Below, one piece after another: positions 26,196 through 34,241 of a stretch of 64,000 bases of DNA; the first letter of the stretch is position 1, and each line of letters opens with the position of its first letter. The notes below the pieces were generated by a model, which was given only the letters and a program-made list of their open reading frames with translations, was not told the origin of the DNA and searched no databases. The DNA lies in the NCBI GenBank assembly GCA_004193205.1, contig RZUM01000001.1, forward strand, positions 874,424 to 938,423, written 5' to 3'. The position numbers and the translations under genes were made by a program. This stretch comes from Gordonia sediminis. GTDB lineage: Bacteria > Actinomycetota > Actinomycetes > Mycobacteriales > Mycobacteriaceae.

Positions 26196-28400
26196 ATGGG
26201 TCAGTGGTTCGGTGAGTCCATCGTTGACACCGGTCGACTGCCGCAGTTCTTTCTGCTGGTGGCCTTCGTCCTCACCTTCCTGTTCATTCGGTTCAGCGTC
26301 CGGATGATCCGCGCGGAGGTCAGTTGGTGGCCGGGAAATGTCACACCCGGCGGTGTGCATGTGCATCACGTCTTCTTCGGCGTGATCATGATGCTGATCT
26401 CGGGTTTCGGGTTCGTCGTCGCCGCGCCGTGGGACTCGCTGCTCGTCGACAGTCTGCTGGCGATCCTGTTCGGTATCGGCGCTGCTCTCGTCCTCGATGA
26501 GTTCGCGCTCGTCCTGCATTTGCGCGACGTGTACTGGGAGGAGGAGGGCCGTACCTCCATCGACGCGGTGTTCGTCGCCGTCGCGATCGGTCTGCTGTTC
26601 CTGATGGGTATGACCCCGCTGTGGACATCCGAGACGACGGCCAACGTGAGCGCCGGGGAGGGCGACGTCGTGGTCCGGGTGGGTGCCGGCATCGGTGTCA
26701 CGATCAACGTCGTCCTGGCTGCCATCACCCTGCTGAAGGGCAAGGTATGGACGGGCCTGGTCGGGTTGTTCCTGCCGGTCCTGCTCCTCTTCGGCGCGAT
26801 CCGTATCGCTCGCCCCCGCTCGCCATGGTCGCGGTGGCGCTACGGAACACGCCCACGGAAATACGAGAAGGCCCTCGCCCGCGAGACGCGCTACCGCGAA
26901 CCGCTGATCCGCTGGAAGGTCGCGTTCCAGGAGGCCGTTGCCGGACGGTTCGGCCTGCCGGAGGACCTGCCGGAAAAGAGTCAGACGGCGCGCGAGCCCG
27001 ACCTGCCGCCGCCGGATCGCGGCGAACGCGCACCGAACGCTCTGCTATCCGCTCTCAAATGGCGGAGCACCCGCCGTCGCCTCGACTCGGTCCCCGTCTG
27101 GCGCCTCCCGGTCACCCTGGTGTCGCTGGCCATCGTGGCAGCCCTCGTGTCCACGGCCGTCGACGACGCGGTCCGCATCGAGTCCATCGACGTCGGTACC
27201 ACCGCCACCCTGCTGGCCGTCATCGCCGGCGCGATGGCCACGCTCACCGGTCTGGTGTTCACCGCGGTGACGCTGGCGATGCAGTTCGGCGGGTCGCAGA
27301 TCTCCGTGCGGGTCATCCCGATGCTGCAGCAGCAACCGGTGATGCGCTGGTCGATCGGGGTGTTCCTGGCGACATTCGCATACACGCTGATCATTGCGGC
27401 CGAGATCACCGCCTCACGCGACAGCGGTCACGCCCCCGGCATCTCGGCCACGATCGCGGCCACATTGACGCTGGCCAGCGCCTACCTGTTCATCGCACTG
27501 GTGGGCAAGGTCGGGAACATCCTGAACTCCTCGCAACTCCTGAGATGGCTCGCAGCCGAAGGTCGCGGTGCGATCTACCGCCGATACCCGGTCGACGCGC
27601 CGCCGCCGGGCGCGTCGATCCTCACGCCACCGCCGGAGGTCGAACGCGACGGCACCGAACCGTCGATGGTCATCACCTTGCGGGAGGTACCGTCCCAGGG
27701 CCGGGTGCTCCTCGCGGTGAATCTGCCGCGCCTGCAACGCCTCGCGATCCGGTGGGGTGTGCGCATCGATCTCCTGGTCGGCGTCGGTGACCACGTCACG
27801 CACAACGCGCCGGTCTTCGAGATCCTCGGCTCCGCGCAGCAGGTTCGTCGGCGACAGTTGTTGTCCTGCCTCCTGTTCGGCGACACCCACAGCCCGGCGG
27901 CGAGTCCTGCCGCGGCGCTGCAGGCGATCTCCGACATCGCGTTGAAGGCGCTGTCGCCGGGGATCAACGATCCCAGTCGTGCCGTGCAGGCCATCGATCA
28001 TCTGGAGGATCTCCTCCTCATGCTCGCGCCCCGCGTGCTGGCCGAACAAAGTTCTCCGGAGCTCAGCAAGATCAGCGGTTACGGGCGCAGCTGGGATGAC
28101 TTCGTGGCAATCGGCACCGACCAGGTCCGGCAGTACGCGCGGGGCTCGGCACAGGTTCAGCGCCGACTGCGTGCGCTGTTGGAGTCCCTCGCCGAGCAAT
28201 GTCCCGACGAACAGCAGGCCCCCATCCGCAGCCGGCTCGAGGCCCTCGACCGCCAGGCCGAACGGGACTGGCCGGACCCGCTCGACCAGTGGCTCGCGTC
28301 GGCGGCCGACCGGCAGGGCTACGGCTCGGAGGCCGGTAGCCACCACCGCCGTCGTGTTTCGATCCGATCGCAGCGTCCCGTGCGCGCCGCCGGCCGGTGA
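26196..28400 (+). CDS. Two-module membrane protein with C-terminal DUF2254 domain
   Basis: A 734-residue integral membrane protein. Module 1 (residues 1-~215) has about six transmembrane helices and a histidine-rich motif GGVHVHHVFFGVIMML. A charged linker (~215-300) follows. Module 2 (~300-700) is a DUF2254 domain: four helices (from LPVTLVSLAIVAALVSTAV), then a soluble part with SDIALKALSPGINDPSRAV, the most conserved DUF2254 stretch. I recall module 1 as a separate protein family in many actinobacteria, so this looks like a fusion. The function of either part is unknown. The gene follows the MerR regulator by 9 nt. Confidence 0.8.
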   Translation: MGQWFGESIVDTGRLPQFFLLVAFVLTFLFIRFSVRMIRAEVSWWPGNVTPGGVHVHHVFFGVIMMLISGFGFVVAAPWDSLLVDSLLAILFGIGAALVLDEFALVLHLRDVYWEEEGRTSIDAVFVAVAIGLLFLMGMTPLWTSETTANVSAGEGDVVVRVGAGIGVTINVVLAAITLLKGKVWTGLVGLFLPVLLLFGAIRIARPRSPWSRWRYGTRPRKYEKALARETRYREPLIRWKVAFQEAVAGRFGLPEDLPEKSQTAREPDLPPPDRGERAPNALLSALKWRSTRRRLDSVPVWRLPVTLVSLAIVAALVSTAVDDAVRIESIDVGTTATLLAVIAGAMATLTGLVFTAVTLAMQFGGSQISVRVIPMLQQQPVMRWSIGVFLATFAYTLIIAAEITASRDSGHAPGISATIAATLTLASAYLFIALVGKVGNILNSSQLLRWLAAEGRGAIYRRYPVDAPPPGASILTPPPEVERDGTEPSMVITLREVPSQGRVLLAVNLPRLQRLAIRWGVRIDLLVGVGDHVTHNAPVFEILGSAQQVRRRQLLSCLLFGDTHSPAASPAAALQAISDIALKALSPGINDPSRAVQAIDHLEDLLLMLAPRVLAEQSSPELSKISGYGRSWDDFVAIGTDQVRQYARGSAQVQRRLRALLESLAEQCPDEQQAPIRSRLEALDRQAERDWPDPLDQWLASAADRQGYGSEAGSHHRRRVSIRSQRPVRAAGR

Positions 28401-28432
28401 TGTACCGCGTCGGTGGACCGGTGCCATTCGGA

Positions 28433-30169
28433 TCACGGTCGATGGGCCGCACCCGGTGCCTCGACGGCTGCGCCCTCGGCGGCCACCGGGATGTCGACGG
28501 TGCCGCCGACGCGTTTCCGGATCCGCCAACGCTTGCTCGGCTCGCGATCGGCCGCCTCAGGATCGACGACGACGATCTCCCCGGTGCCGATCTTCTCCGC
28601 CTGCCGGCGGATGTGCTGATCCACCTGGTCGTCGTGGTGTGAGCGCGCGACGATGAGCGGGTCGCGGCGCAGGTCGAGGTAGAGCGACAGACACATGCCG
28701 ATCATCACAACCACGAACGGGAGTGCGGCAATGATGGCCATCTGCTTGATGCCGTTGAGTCCGTCGTCACCGCTCATGGCCAGCAGCAGCGCCGCCACCG
28801 CACCGGTCAGCACGCCCCAGAAGATGGTCACCGAGCGCGTGGGCTCGTGGGCGCCGCGCTCGGACAGCGTGCCCATCACCAGTGACGCCGAGTCCGCACC
28901 GGACACGAAGAAGATCGCGACGAGGACCATCACCAGCGCCGAGGCGATCCCGGTGAGCGGGAGATGGTCGAGGACCTGGAACAGGGTGTCCTCGGAGGCG
29001 GCGGTCGCCGCGTCGAAGCCCATCACGCCGTCGGTCTGTTCCCGGATGGCGGTGCCGCCGAAGACACAGAACCACACCAGCGACACCGTCGTGGGGACAA
29101 CCATCACGCCGATCACGAACTCGCGGATGCTGCGGCCCTTGCTGATCTTCGCCAGGAACATGCCCACGAACGGGGTCCACGAGACCCACCAGGCCCAGTA
29201 GAAGATCGTCCATCCGGCCAGCCAGCTCTCTCCATCGGCGTCGACGGTGGCCGCCGACCGCGCCGAGAACGCGGTGATGTCGTTGGCGTACGCGCCGAGG
29301 GTGGTGGGCATCAGGTTGAGGATGAACACGGTCGGCCCGACGGCGAACACGAACACCGCCAGGATGATGGCCAGCACCATGTTGATGTTGGACAACCACT
29401 GGATGCCCTTGGCGACGCCGGAAACCGCCGACGCCACGAATGCGGCGGTCAGTACGGCGATGATCGCGACGAGCAGCATGGTGCCCGGGTTGTCGGCCCA
29501 GCCGACCTTGGACAGCCCGGACCCGATCTGCATCGCCCCGAGACCCAGGGATGCGACCGTGCCGAACAACGTGGCGAAGATGGCGAGGATGTCGATGATC
29601 TTGCCGCCGGCGCCGTTGGTCTGCCTACCGAGGAGCGGCGCGAACACAGCGCTCATCAACTGATTGCGGCCCAGCCGATAGGTGCTGTACGCAAGGGCGA
29701 GTCCGACGACGGCGTACATTGCCCACGGATGGAAGCCCCAGTGAAACATCGTGGTGGCCATCGCGGTTCGGACATCGCCCGCGGTCATCCCGGGTGGCGC
29801 TTCGACGAAGTGGTACAGCGGCTCATACGAGCCGAAGAACATCAGGCCGATGCCCATGCCGGCGCTGAACATCATCGCGATCCAACTGATGGTGCGGTAC
29901 TCGGGCCTCTCGCCGTCCTTGCCGAGCGGGATCTTGCCGTACTTGCTCAGCGCGAGCCAGACCGCGAAGACCACGAATCCGGTGGCTGACAAGATGAACA
30001 GCCAGCCGAGGCTTCCGGTGATCCAGCCGAGGATGCTGGTGCTGACCGCGGACAGGTTGTCAGGGGCCACGAGACCCCAGACCAGGAAGCCGACCACGAG
30101 TGCGGCGGTCACGCCGAACACCGTCGGGTCGACACGGGCTCGGGTGCGGGTGGTGAGATCGTCGTTCAT
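28433..30169 (-). CDS. BCCT family (betaine/carnitine/choline) transporter
   Basis: A 578-residue transporter with the 12-helix BCCT layout. The conserved glycine-rich helix reads MGIGLMFFGSYEP (~105), and the signature stretch FYWAWWVSWTPFVGMFLAKIS then KGRSIREF carries the tryptophans of the betaine box. The C-terminal ~75 residues are a hydrophilic cytoplasmic tail, which in BetP-like members takes part in osmosensing. Start at 30169 with AAAGAGG upstream. It follows the Rieske oxygenase and reductase genes on the same strand, so uptake of glycine betaine or a related quaternary amine is the likely role. Confidence 0.9.
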   Translation of the reverse strand: MNDDLTTRTRARVDPTVFGVTAALVVGFLVWGLVAPDNLSAVSTSILGWITGSLGWLFILSATGFVVFAVWLALSKYGKIPLGKDGERPEYRTISWIAMMFSAGMGIGLMFFGSYEPLYHFVEAPPGMTAGDVRTAMATTMFHWGFHPWAMYAVVGLALAYSTYRLGRNQLMSAVFAPLLGRQTNGAGGKIIDILAIFATLFGTVASLGLGAMQIGSGLSKVGWADNPGTMLLVAIIAVLTAAFVASAVSGVAKGIQWLSNINMVLAIILAVFVFAVGPTVFILNLMPTTLGAYANDITAFSARSAATVDADGESWLAGWTIFYWAWWVSWTPFVGMFLAKISKGRSIREFVIGVMVVPTTVSLVWFCVFGGTAIREQTDGVMGFDAATAASEDTLFQVLDHLPLTGIASALVMVLVAIFFVSGADSASLVMGTLSERGAHEPTRSVTIFWGVLTGAVAALLLAMSGDDGLNGIKQMAIIAALPFVVVMIGMCLSLYLDLRRDPLIVARSHHDDQVDQHIRRQAEKIGTGEIVVVDPEAADREPSKRWRIRKRVGGTVDIPVAAEGAAVEAPGAAHRP

Positions 30170-30212
30170 GGTTCCTCTTTCGGTTACTTCCGGATTCGGC
30201 TTGCGCAATCCC

Positions 30213-31283
30213 TCAGAAGTCGATAACGACCGGCGAGAGGGGTTCGGAGCAGCAGAGCAGGATCTTTCCCTGCTCGATCTCCCGCGGCCGGATGCCGCCC
30301 TGGTGGTTCATCACGACATCGCCGGAGACCTTGCGGACCTTGCACGATCCGCACAGTCCCACGCCGCATGACGCGGGCAGCGTCACCCCGGCCGCCGCGG
30401 CCGCCGCCAGGATGGTGGTACCCGGCGTGACCGTGACCTGCCGCGCTCGTCGAGAGAAGTCCACGACGACCCCGCCGTCTGCGTCGGAATCGTCGTCGGG
30501 CAGGGCGAAGCCGAAGCTCTCCTCGTGGATTCGCCCCAGGTCGGAGCCCGCCGCGAGCAGGGAGTTGCGGACCTCGCTGCGGAAACGACCGGGGCCGCAG
30601 AGGAACACCTCGCGCTCGCAGAGATCGGGACAGACGCGTTCGAGCATCGCGCGGTCGATGCGCCCGCGATGACCGGTCCAGTCGGGCAGCTCGTCGGCGA
30701 GCATCCGGGTTGCCGCGAACGCCAGCGTGACGTTGGGGTGCCGGTGGGCGAGGTCCTCGAGTTCGGCCCGGAACGGGATGTCGTCGACGCTACGTGCGCT
30801 GTGGACGAAGGTGATGTCGAGCGGTGAGTCGGTGTCGGTCACCGCGCGCAGCATCGACATCACCGGGGTGATGCCGCTGCCCGCGGAGACGAACAGGTAC
30901 TTCTCGGCCGGCCGGGCGGTATAGGTGAATCGTCCGAGGGGACCGCTCGCGGTGATCATCATGCCCTCGACCATGTTGTCGTGCAGCCAGTTCGAGACGT
31001 GGCCGCCGTTCACGCGCTTGACCGTGATGGACAACGAGCCCGGTCGGGTCGGCGGGGAGGAGATGCTGTAGCAGCGCTGGACCGCACGCCCGTCGATGTC
31101 CAGGCTGATCGACAGGAACTGACCGGGCTGGAACACGAAGGTGTGCGAGTCGTCCGGGTCCCCGGTGGCGTCGGGGGCGTCGGGGGCCTGCGTGGCACCA
31201 CCGGCCACACGAAACGTGAACGTGGCCATGTCACGGGTGGTGTCTGTCCGTGATACACACCGCAGGAAGATGTCGTCGGCCAT
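30213..31283 (-). CDS. gbcB: Ferredoxin-NAD(P) reductase subunit of a betaine-type Rieske demethylase (GbcB-like)
   Basis: A 356-residue hybrid reductase. The FAD-binding motif RCYSISSPP, the NAD-binding motif GSGITPVMSML, and a C-terminal plant-type [2Fe-2S] ferredoxin domain (C306, C311, C314 and a cysteine of CC 344-345) are all visible. It would pass electrons from NAD(P)H to the oxygenase encoded just upstream. GAGGAC precedes ATG 31283, and the gap to the oxygenase stop is 8 nt. The symbol is given by analogy; a stachydrine or carnitine demethylase reductase has the same layout. Confidence 0.82.
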   Translation of the reverse strand: MADDIFLRCVSRTDTTRDMATFTFRVAGGATQAPDAPDATGDPDDSHTFVFQPGQFLSISLDIDGRAVQRCYSISSPPTRPGSLSITVKRVNGGHVSNWLHDNMVEGMMITASGPLGRFTYTARPAEKYLFVSAGSGITPVMSMLRAVTDTDSPLDITFVHSARSVDDIPFRAELEDLAHRHPNVTLAFAATRMLADELPDWTGHRGRIDRAMLERVCPDLCEREVFLCGPGRFRSEVRNSLLAAGSDLGRIHEESFGFALPDDDSDADGGVVVDFSRRARQVTVTPGTTILAAAAAAGVTLPASCGVGLCGSCKVRKVSGDVVMNHQGGIRPREIEQGKILLCCSEPLSPVVIDF

Positions 31284-31291
31284 CGTCGTCC

Positions 31292-32608
31292 TCACGCGGT
31301 CGCAGCGTCGGAGGCGGCACGTACGGCGGAGATGCCGAGCCGCTGTCGCAACATCGTGATGTACCAGTTGACGAAGGCCTCGACCTGGAACTCCGAGGGG
31401 CCGTACGGGCCGGGAACGTATGCGGGACTGCTGATCCCCTGCTGGGCGAGGGCCACGAGATCGGCGTCCTGCTGATTGGTCTTCTCCCACACCCCGGTGA
31501 GTCGGTCGAGGTCGTAGTCGACACCCTCCACAGCGTCACGGTGGACGAGCCATGTGGTCCGCACCAGGGTTTTGTCGGCGCTGATCGGGATGACGGAGAA
31601 CAGCAGCGCGTGGTCGCTGGTGACGTGCAGCCACATGTTGGGTTGCAGGTGCATCGACAGTCGGCCGAGTCGCGCTTCGGGGATGTCGGTCAGCAGGCGC
31701 GAGCTTGCAGCGGTGCCGTCCAGCGTGAACGACTCACCCGCCAGGTCCATCGCGTCGCGTTCGATGTGGAAACCTGTTGCGCGCGTGTCGAGTTCCTCGA
31801 CGCGAGGATGGGGCAGCCCGTGGCCGTCCCAGATTTCGACCAGCTCGGCGGTGGCCCGACGGTAGCGATCGAATGCCGGGGCGAGGCGGTCGGGGATCGC
31901 GTCGGTGCTGCTGTAGCCCCAGGTGGGGAAGAAGACGTTCAGCAACTCCGGGTGCCCGCCGCAGTGGTAGCACTCACGGTTGTTCTCCATGGTGAGTTTC
32001 CAGTTGCCGTCCTCGACGAGGTCGGTCTGTTTGGCCACCTTCGCCTCGGCGAGACGGTGCGGGGCGAGGTAGGGCTCGACGACGGCGGCCACCTCGTCGA
32101 TGTCGCTCGGGGCTTCGGAGGCGAGGCAGATGAACACCAGGCCGGCGATCGTGCGGACATGGACCGATCGCAGAGAGAAGCAGGACTTGTCAAAACCCGG
32201 TGCCTGGGCGTCGGCGTACTGCAGACGCCCGTCCATGCCGTAGGTCCACGAGTGGTAGGTGCACACGATGGTCCCGGTGGAGCCGTTGGGTTCGGTGAGT
32301 AGCCCGGCGCCTCGATGTCGGCACACATTGTGGTGGGCGCGGACTCGGCCCTCGTCGTCGCGGACAACGATCACCGATCGCGTCCCGAAGTTGATGGTCA
32401 CGTAGTCCCCGGGCTCCGGGATCTCTGCTTCGGTCGCCACGAAAAGCCAAGACTTGGAGAAGATCTCGTCAAGATCCAGGTCGAAGAACTCCTGGCTCAC
32501 ATAGAAGGGCGCAGGCAGGCTCTGGCCCACGACGCGGTCCGCGATCAGAGCATGGGAGCCGGACTCGGGAGACGCCGCGTCGACGCGAGCAGCGAAAGGT
32601 GTGGTCAT
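31292..32608 (-). CDS. gbcA: Rieske non-heme iron oxygenase, glycine-betaine demethylase type (GbcA-like)
   Basis: A 438-residue ring-hydroxylating-type oxygenase alpha subunit. The Rieske [2Fe-2S] ligands are C96, H98, C116 and H119 (CRHRGA ... CTYHSW). The mononuclear iron site includes H215 and H219 in NNRECYHCGGHPEL, a stretch typical of quaternary-amine demethylases. Family members oxidatively remove an N-methyl group, giving dimethylglycine and formaldehyde from glycine betaine. It is first in the minus-strand operon with its reductase and a BCCT carrier, which supports the assignment. The exact substrate (glycine betaine or stachydrine) is not proven. Confidence 0.82.
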   Translation of the reverse strand: MTTPFAARVDAASPESGSHALIADRVVGQSLPAPFYVSQEFFDLDLDEIFSKSWLFVATEAEIPEPGDYVTINFGTRSVIVVRDDEGRVRAHHNVCRHRGAGLLTEPNGSTGTIVCTYHSWTYGMDGRLQYADAQAPGFDKSCFSLRSVHVRTIAGLVFICLASEAPSDIDEVAAVVEPYLAPHRLAEAKVAKQTDLVEDGNWKLTMENNRECYHCGGHPELLNVFFPTWGYSSTDAIPDRLAPAFDRYRRATAELVEIWDGHGLPHPRVEELDTRATGFHIERDAMDLAGESFTLDGTAASSRLLTDIPEARLGRLSMHLQPNMWLHVTSDHALLFSVIPISADKTLVRTTWLVHRDAVEGVDYDLDRLTGVWEKTNQQDADLVALAQQGISSPAYVPGPYGPSEFQVEAFVNWYITMLRQRLGISAVRAASDAATA

Positions 32609-32675
32609 CAGGGGTAGACGCCTTCCTGGACGATCTTCACGGGGATGGATGACGAATGGTCGCCAAGCCGCAGAT

Positions 32676-32692
32676 GTTGCATGACACGCAAC
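32676..32692. promoter_or_regulatory. Inverted repeat upstream of the betaine operon
   Basis: GTTGC ATGACAC GCAAC, about 70 bp before the oxygenase start in the 259-bp gap to the esterase gene. Arms are only 5 bp, so it is a weak operator candidate. Confidence 0.25.
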
Positions 32693-32867
32693 GCTGCGCG
32701 TTCAACGCAACAAGTCTGCGGCCTGGTGCGGGTGCTGTCAACAGGAAGGCGGTTGTCTCTGAAGCGGGAGTACCCACCGCCCGGCGACAGGATCGGACAG
32801 GCGGCCGTGTGGGCCGGATTTCATCGCAGGACCTGCGCGTTCGCGATGCACGCGACGCACATGGGGC

Positions 32868-33878
32868 TCAGTGTTGCGGCGTGCCGATCACCGAGCGCAT
32901 GAAGCCCGCGGCGTCGCGCAGCGCGTGCCGGGACTCTGCGGAGAACAACGGGAACATCTGGAACACGTGTCCCTGATCCGGCCATTCCTGCAGTCGTGCG
33001 TCGCCGCCGGCCGCCCTCAGTGCTCGATGCATGGCGCGTGCGTCGTCGCCCATCACCTCGAGCGCACCGACCTGGATGAGCGTCGGCGGAAGTGCCATCT
33101 CGCCGTGGAGTGCAATCCGCATGCGCGGATGGTCGGCGGGTGCATCTCGCGTGTACAGCTGCAGGATCCGTTGTGCCGCGACGGCGTCGATCAACGGGTC
33201 GCGCACGCCGCGCCGCTGGCTGGCCCGGGCCAGTTCGAAGGTGGGGTCGTAGAGCGGCGAGAACAAGACCATGCCCGCCGGCTGAGGGACGGCGCGTCGC
33301 GTGTTGTCGGCGATCAGGTCGAGCGCCATGTGGCCGCCGGCGGAGTCACCGGCGACGATGATGGCCTCGGGGCGATGGCCCCGGTCCAGCAGCCAGTGGT
33401 ACCCGCGGATCGCGTCGTCGCCGGCAGAGGGGAACGCGTACTCGGGTCCGAGCCGGTAGTCGAGACTGAACGCCGACCACCCCGTGCGCCGCGACAGGCG
33501 GGCGACCAGGCCGCGATGGGTGCGGGGCGAACAGACGACGTATCCGCTGCCGTGCAGGTAGTAGATGACGGTCTCGCTCGGTGCGGGACGCGCCGGACCG
33601 GAATGGGTGACCCATTCGCCACGCACCTGCCCGGTATCGGTCAGCGCGCGCACCGGCTCGACCGCAGTGCCGTCGGGGACGGGCGACACCGCCGCCAGCG
33701 ACTGGTTCAGGCCCGGGCGCATGGCACTGACGACACGTGCCGCCGGCGCCGACCCGCCCAGGCCCGCGGCGCCCATCAGTGGATGCGCGAACAGGGTGAG
33801 GCATCCGTTGACCGCGCGGGCTCGCAGCGAAGCCCGCGGTACCGGGTGCCCCGGCGTCATCGGGGTCGGCGTACGCAC
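32868..33878 (-). CDS. Alpha/beta hydrolase, HSL/acetyl-esterase family
   Basis: A 336-residue esterase of the hormone-sensitive-lipase group. The oxyanion motif is HGSG (109-112, a variant of HGGG), the nucleophile is S179 in GDSAGG, and the likely acid and histidine are in GALEVMGDD and DQGHVFQMFP near the C-terminus. Mycobacterial Lip proteins with this layout cleave short- to medium-chain esters. There is no clear signal peptide. The GTG at 33878 is used; ATG 33860 is an alternative. Confidence 0.87.
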   Translation of the reverse strand: MRTPTPMTPGHPVPRASLRARAVNGCLTLFAHPLMGAAGLGGSAPAARVVSAMRPGLNQSLAAVSPVPDGTAVEPVRALTDTGQVRGEWVTHSGPARPAPSETVIYYLHGSGYVVCSPRTHRGLVARLSRRTGWSAFSLDYRLGPEYAFPSAGDDAIRGYHWLLDRGHRPEAIIVAGDSAGGHMALDLIADNTRRAVPQPAGMVLFSPLYDPTFELARASQRRGVRDPLIDAVAAQRILQLYTRDAPADHPRMRIALHGEMALPPTLIQVGALEVMGDDARAMHRALRAAGGDARLQEWPDQGHVFQMFPLFSAESRHALRDAAGFMRSVIGTPQH

Positions 33879-34054
33879 GGTTGCGACGGTAGACGATGCG
33901 GCGTCGTCGCAGGGCGGATTTTCGGTGTGTACGCTGCGTTATCGTCACGATTGTGCTAGCCGGATTTCGATACTGGCCACTCGGCATGGAAAAATGGCGA
34001 ACAATGCTTCCGACAGCAGAGTGGTGCCGGGTCACAGTCGAACCCGGGTGCGCC

Positions 34055-34072
34055 GTCAGCAACGACGCTGAC
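34055..34072. promoter_or_regulatory. Inverted repeat in the gltB upstream region
   Basis: GTCAGC AACGAC GCTGAC, a perfect 6-bp-arm dyad about 170 bp before gltB. No gene is recognisable in 33879-34241 on either strand, so this gap is the control region of gltBD and of the divergent esterase. Confidence 0.35.
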
Positions 34073-34151
34073 ACGGACACCGCCGCCACGTGGCCGGGAA
34101 CTGACCAGGTCAGCCCATGGATTGGGTGGTTCTCACTACGGCCGCGCGACG

Positions 34152-34195
34152 GTGTCACCAAGGGACACGAGAACAACGGTGTCCCCAACGGACAC
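34152..34195. promoter_or_regulatory. Two 17-bp dyads upstream of gltB, probable operators
   Basis: GTGTCACCAAGGGACAC (34152-34168) and GTGTCCCCAACGGACAC (34179-34195) are near-copies. The second is a perfect inverted repeat (GTGTCC-5-GGACAC); the first has 5-bp arms (GTGTC/GACAC). Their starts are 27 bp apart, and the second ends 46 bp before the gltB ATG. The pairing suggests cooperative binding of a dimeric regulator. The pattern does not clearly match the GlnR consensus. Confidence 0.55.
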
Positions 34196-34241
34196 ATAAC
34201 GGTGAACGTGCGCAGCGTCGCGCACCAAGTGAGGCGAACTT

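Noticed and set aside
34152-34195. Assigning the gltB dyads to GlnR
   Set aside because: The expected GTnAC-n6-GnAAC spacing is not clearly present, so I left the binding protein open.
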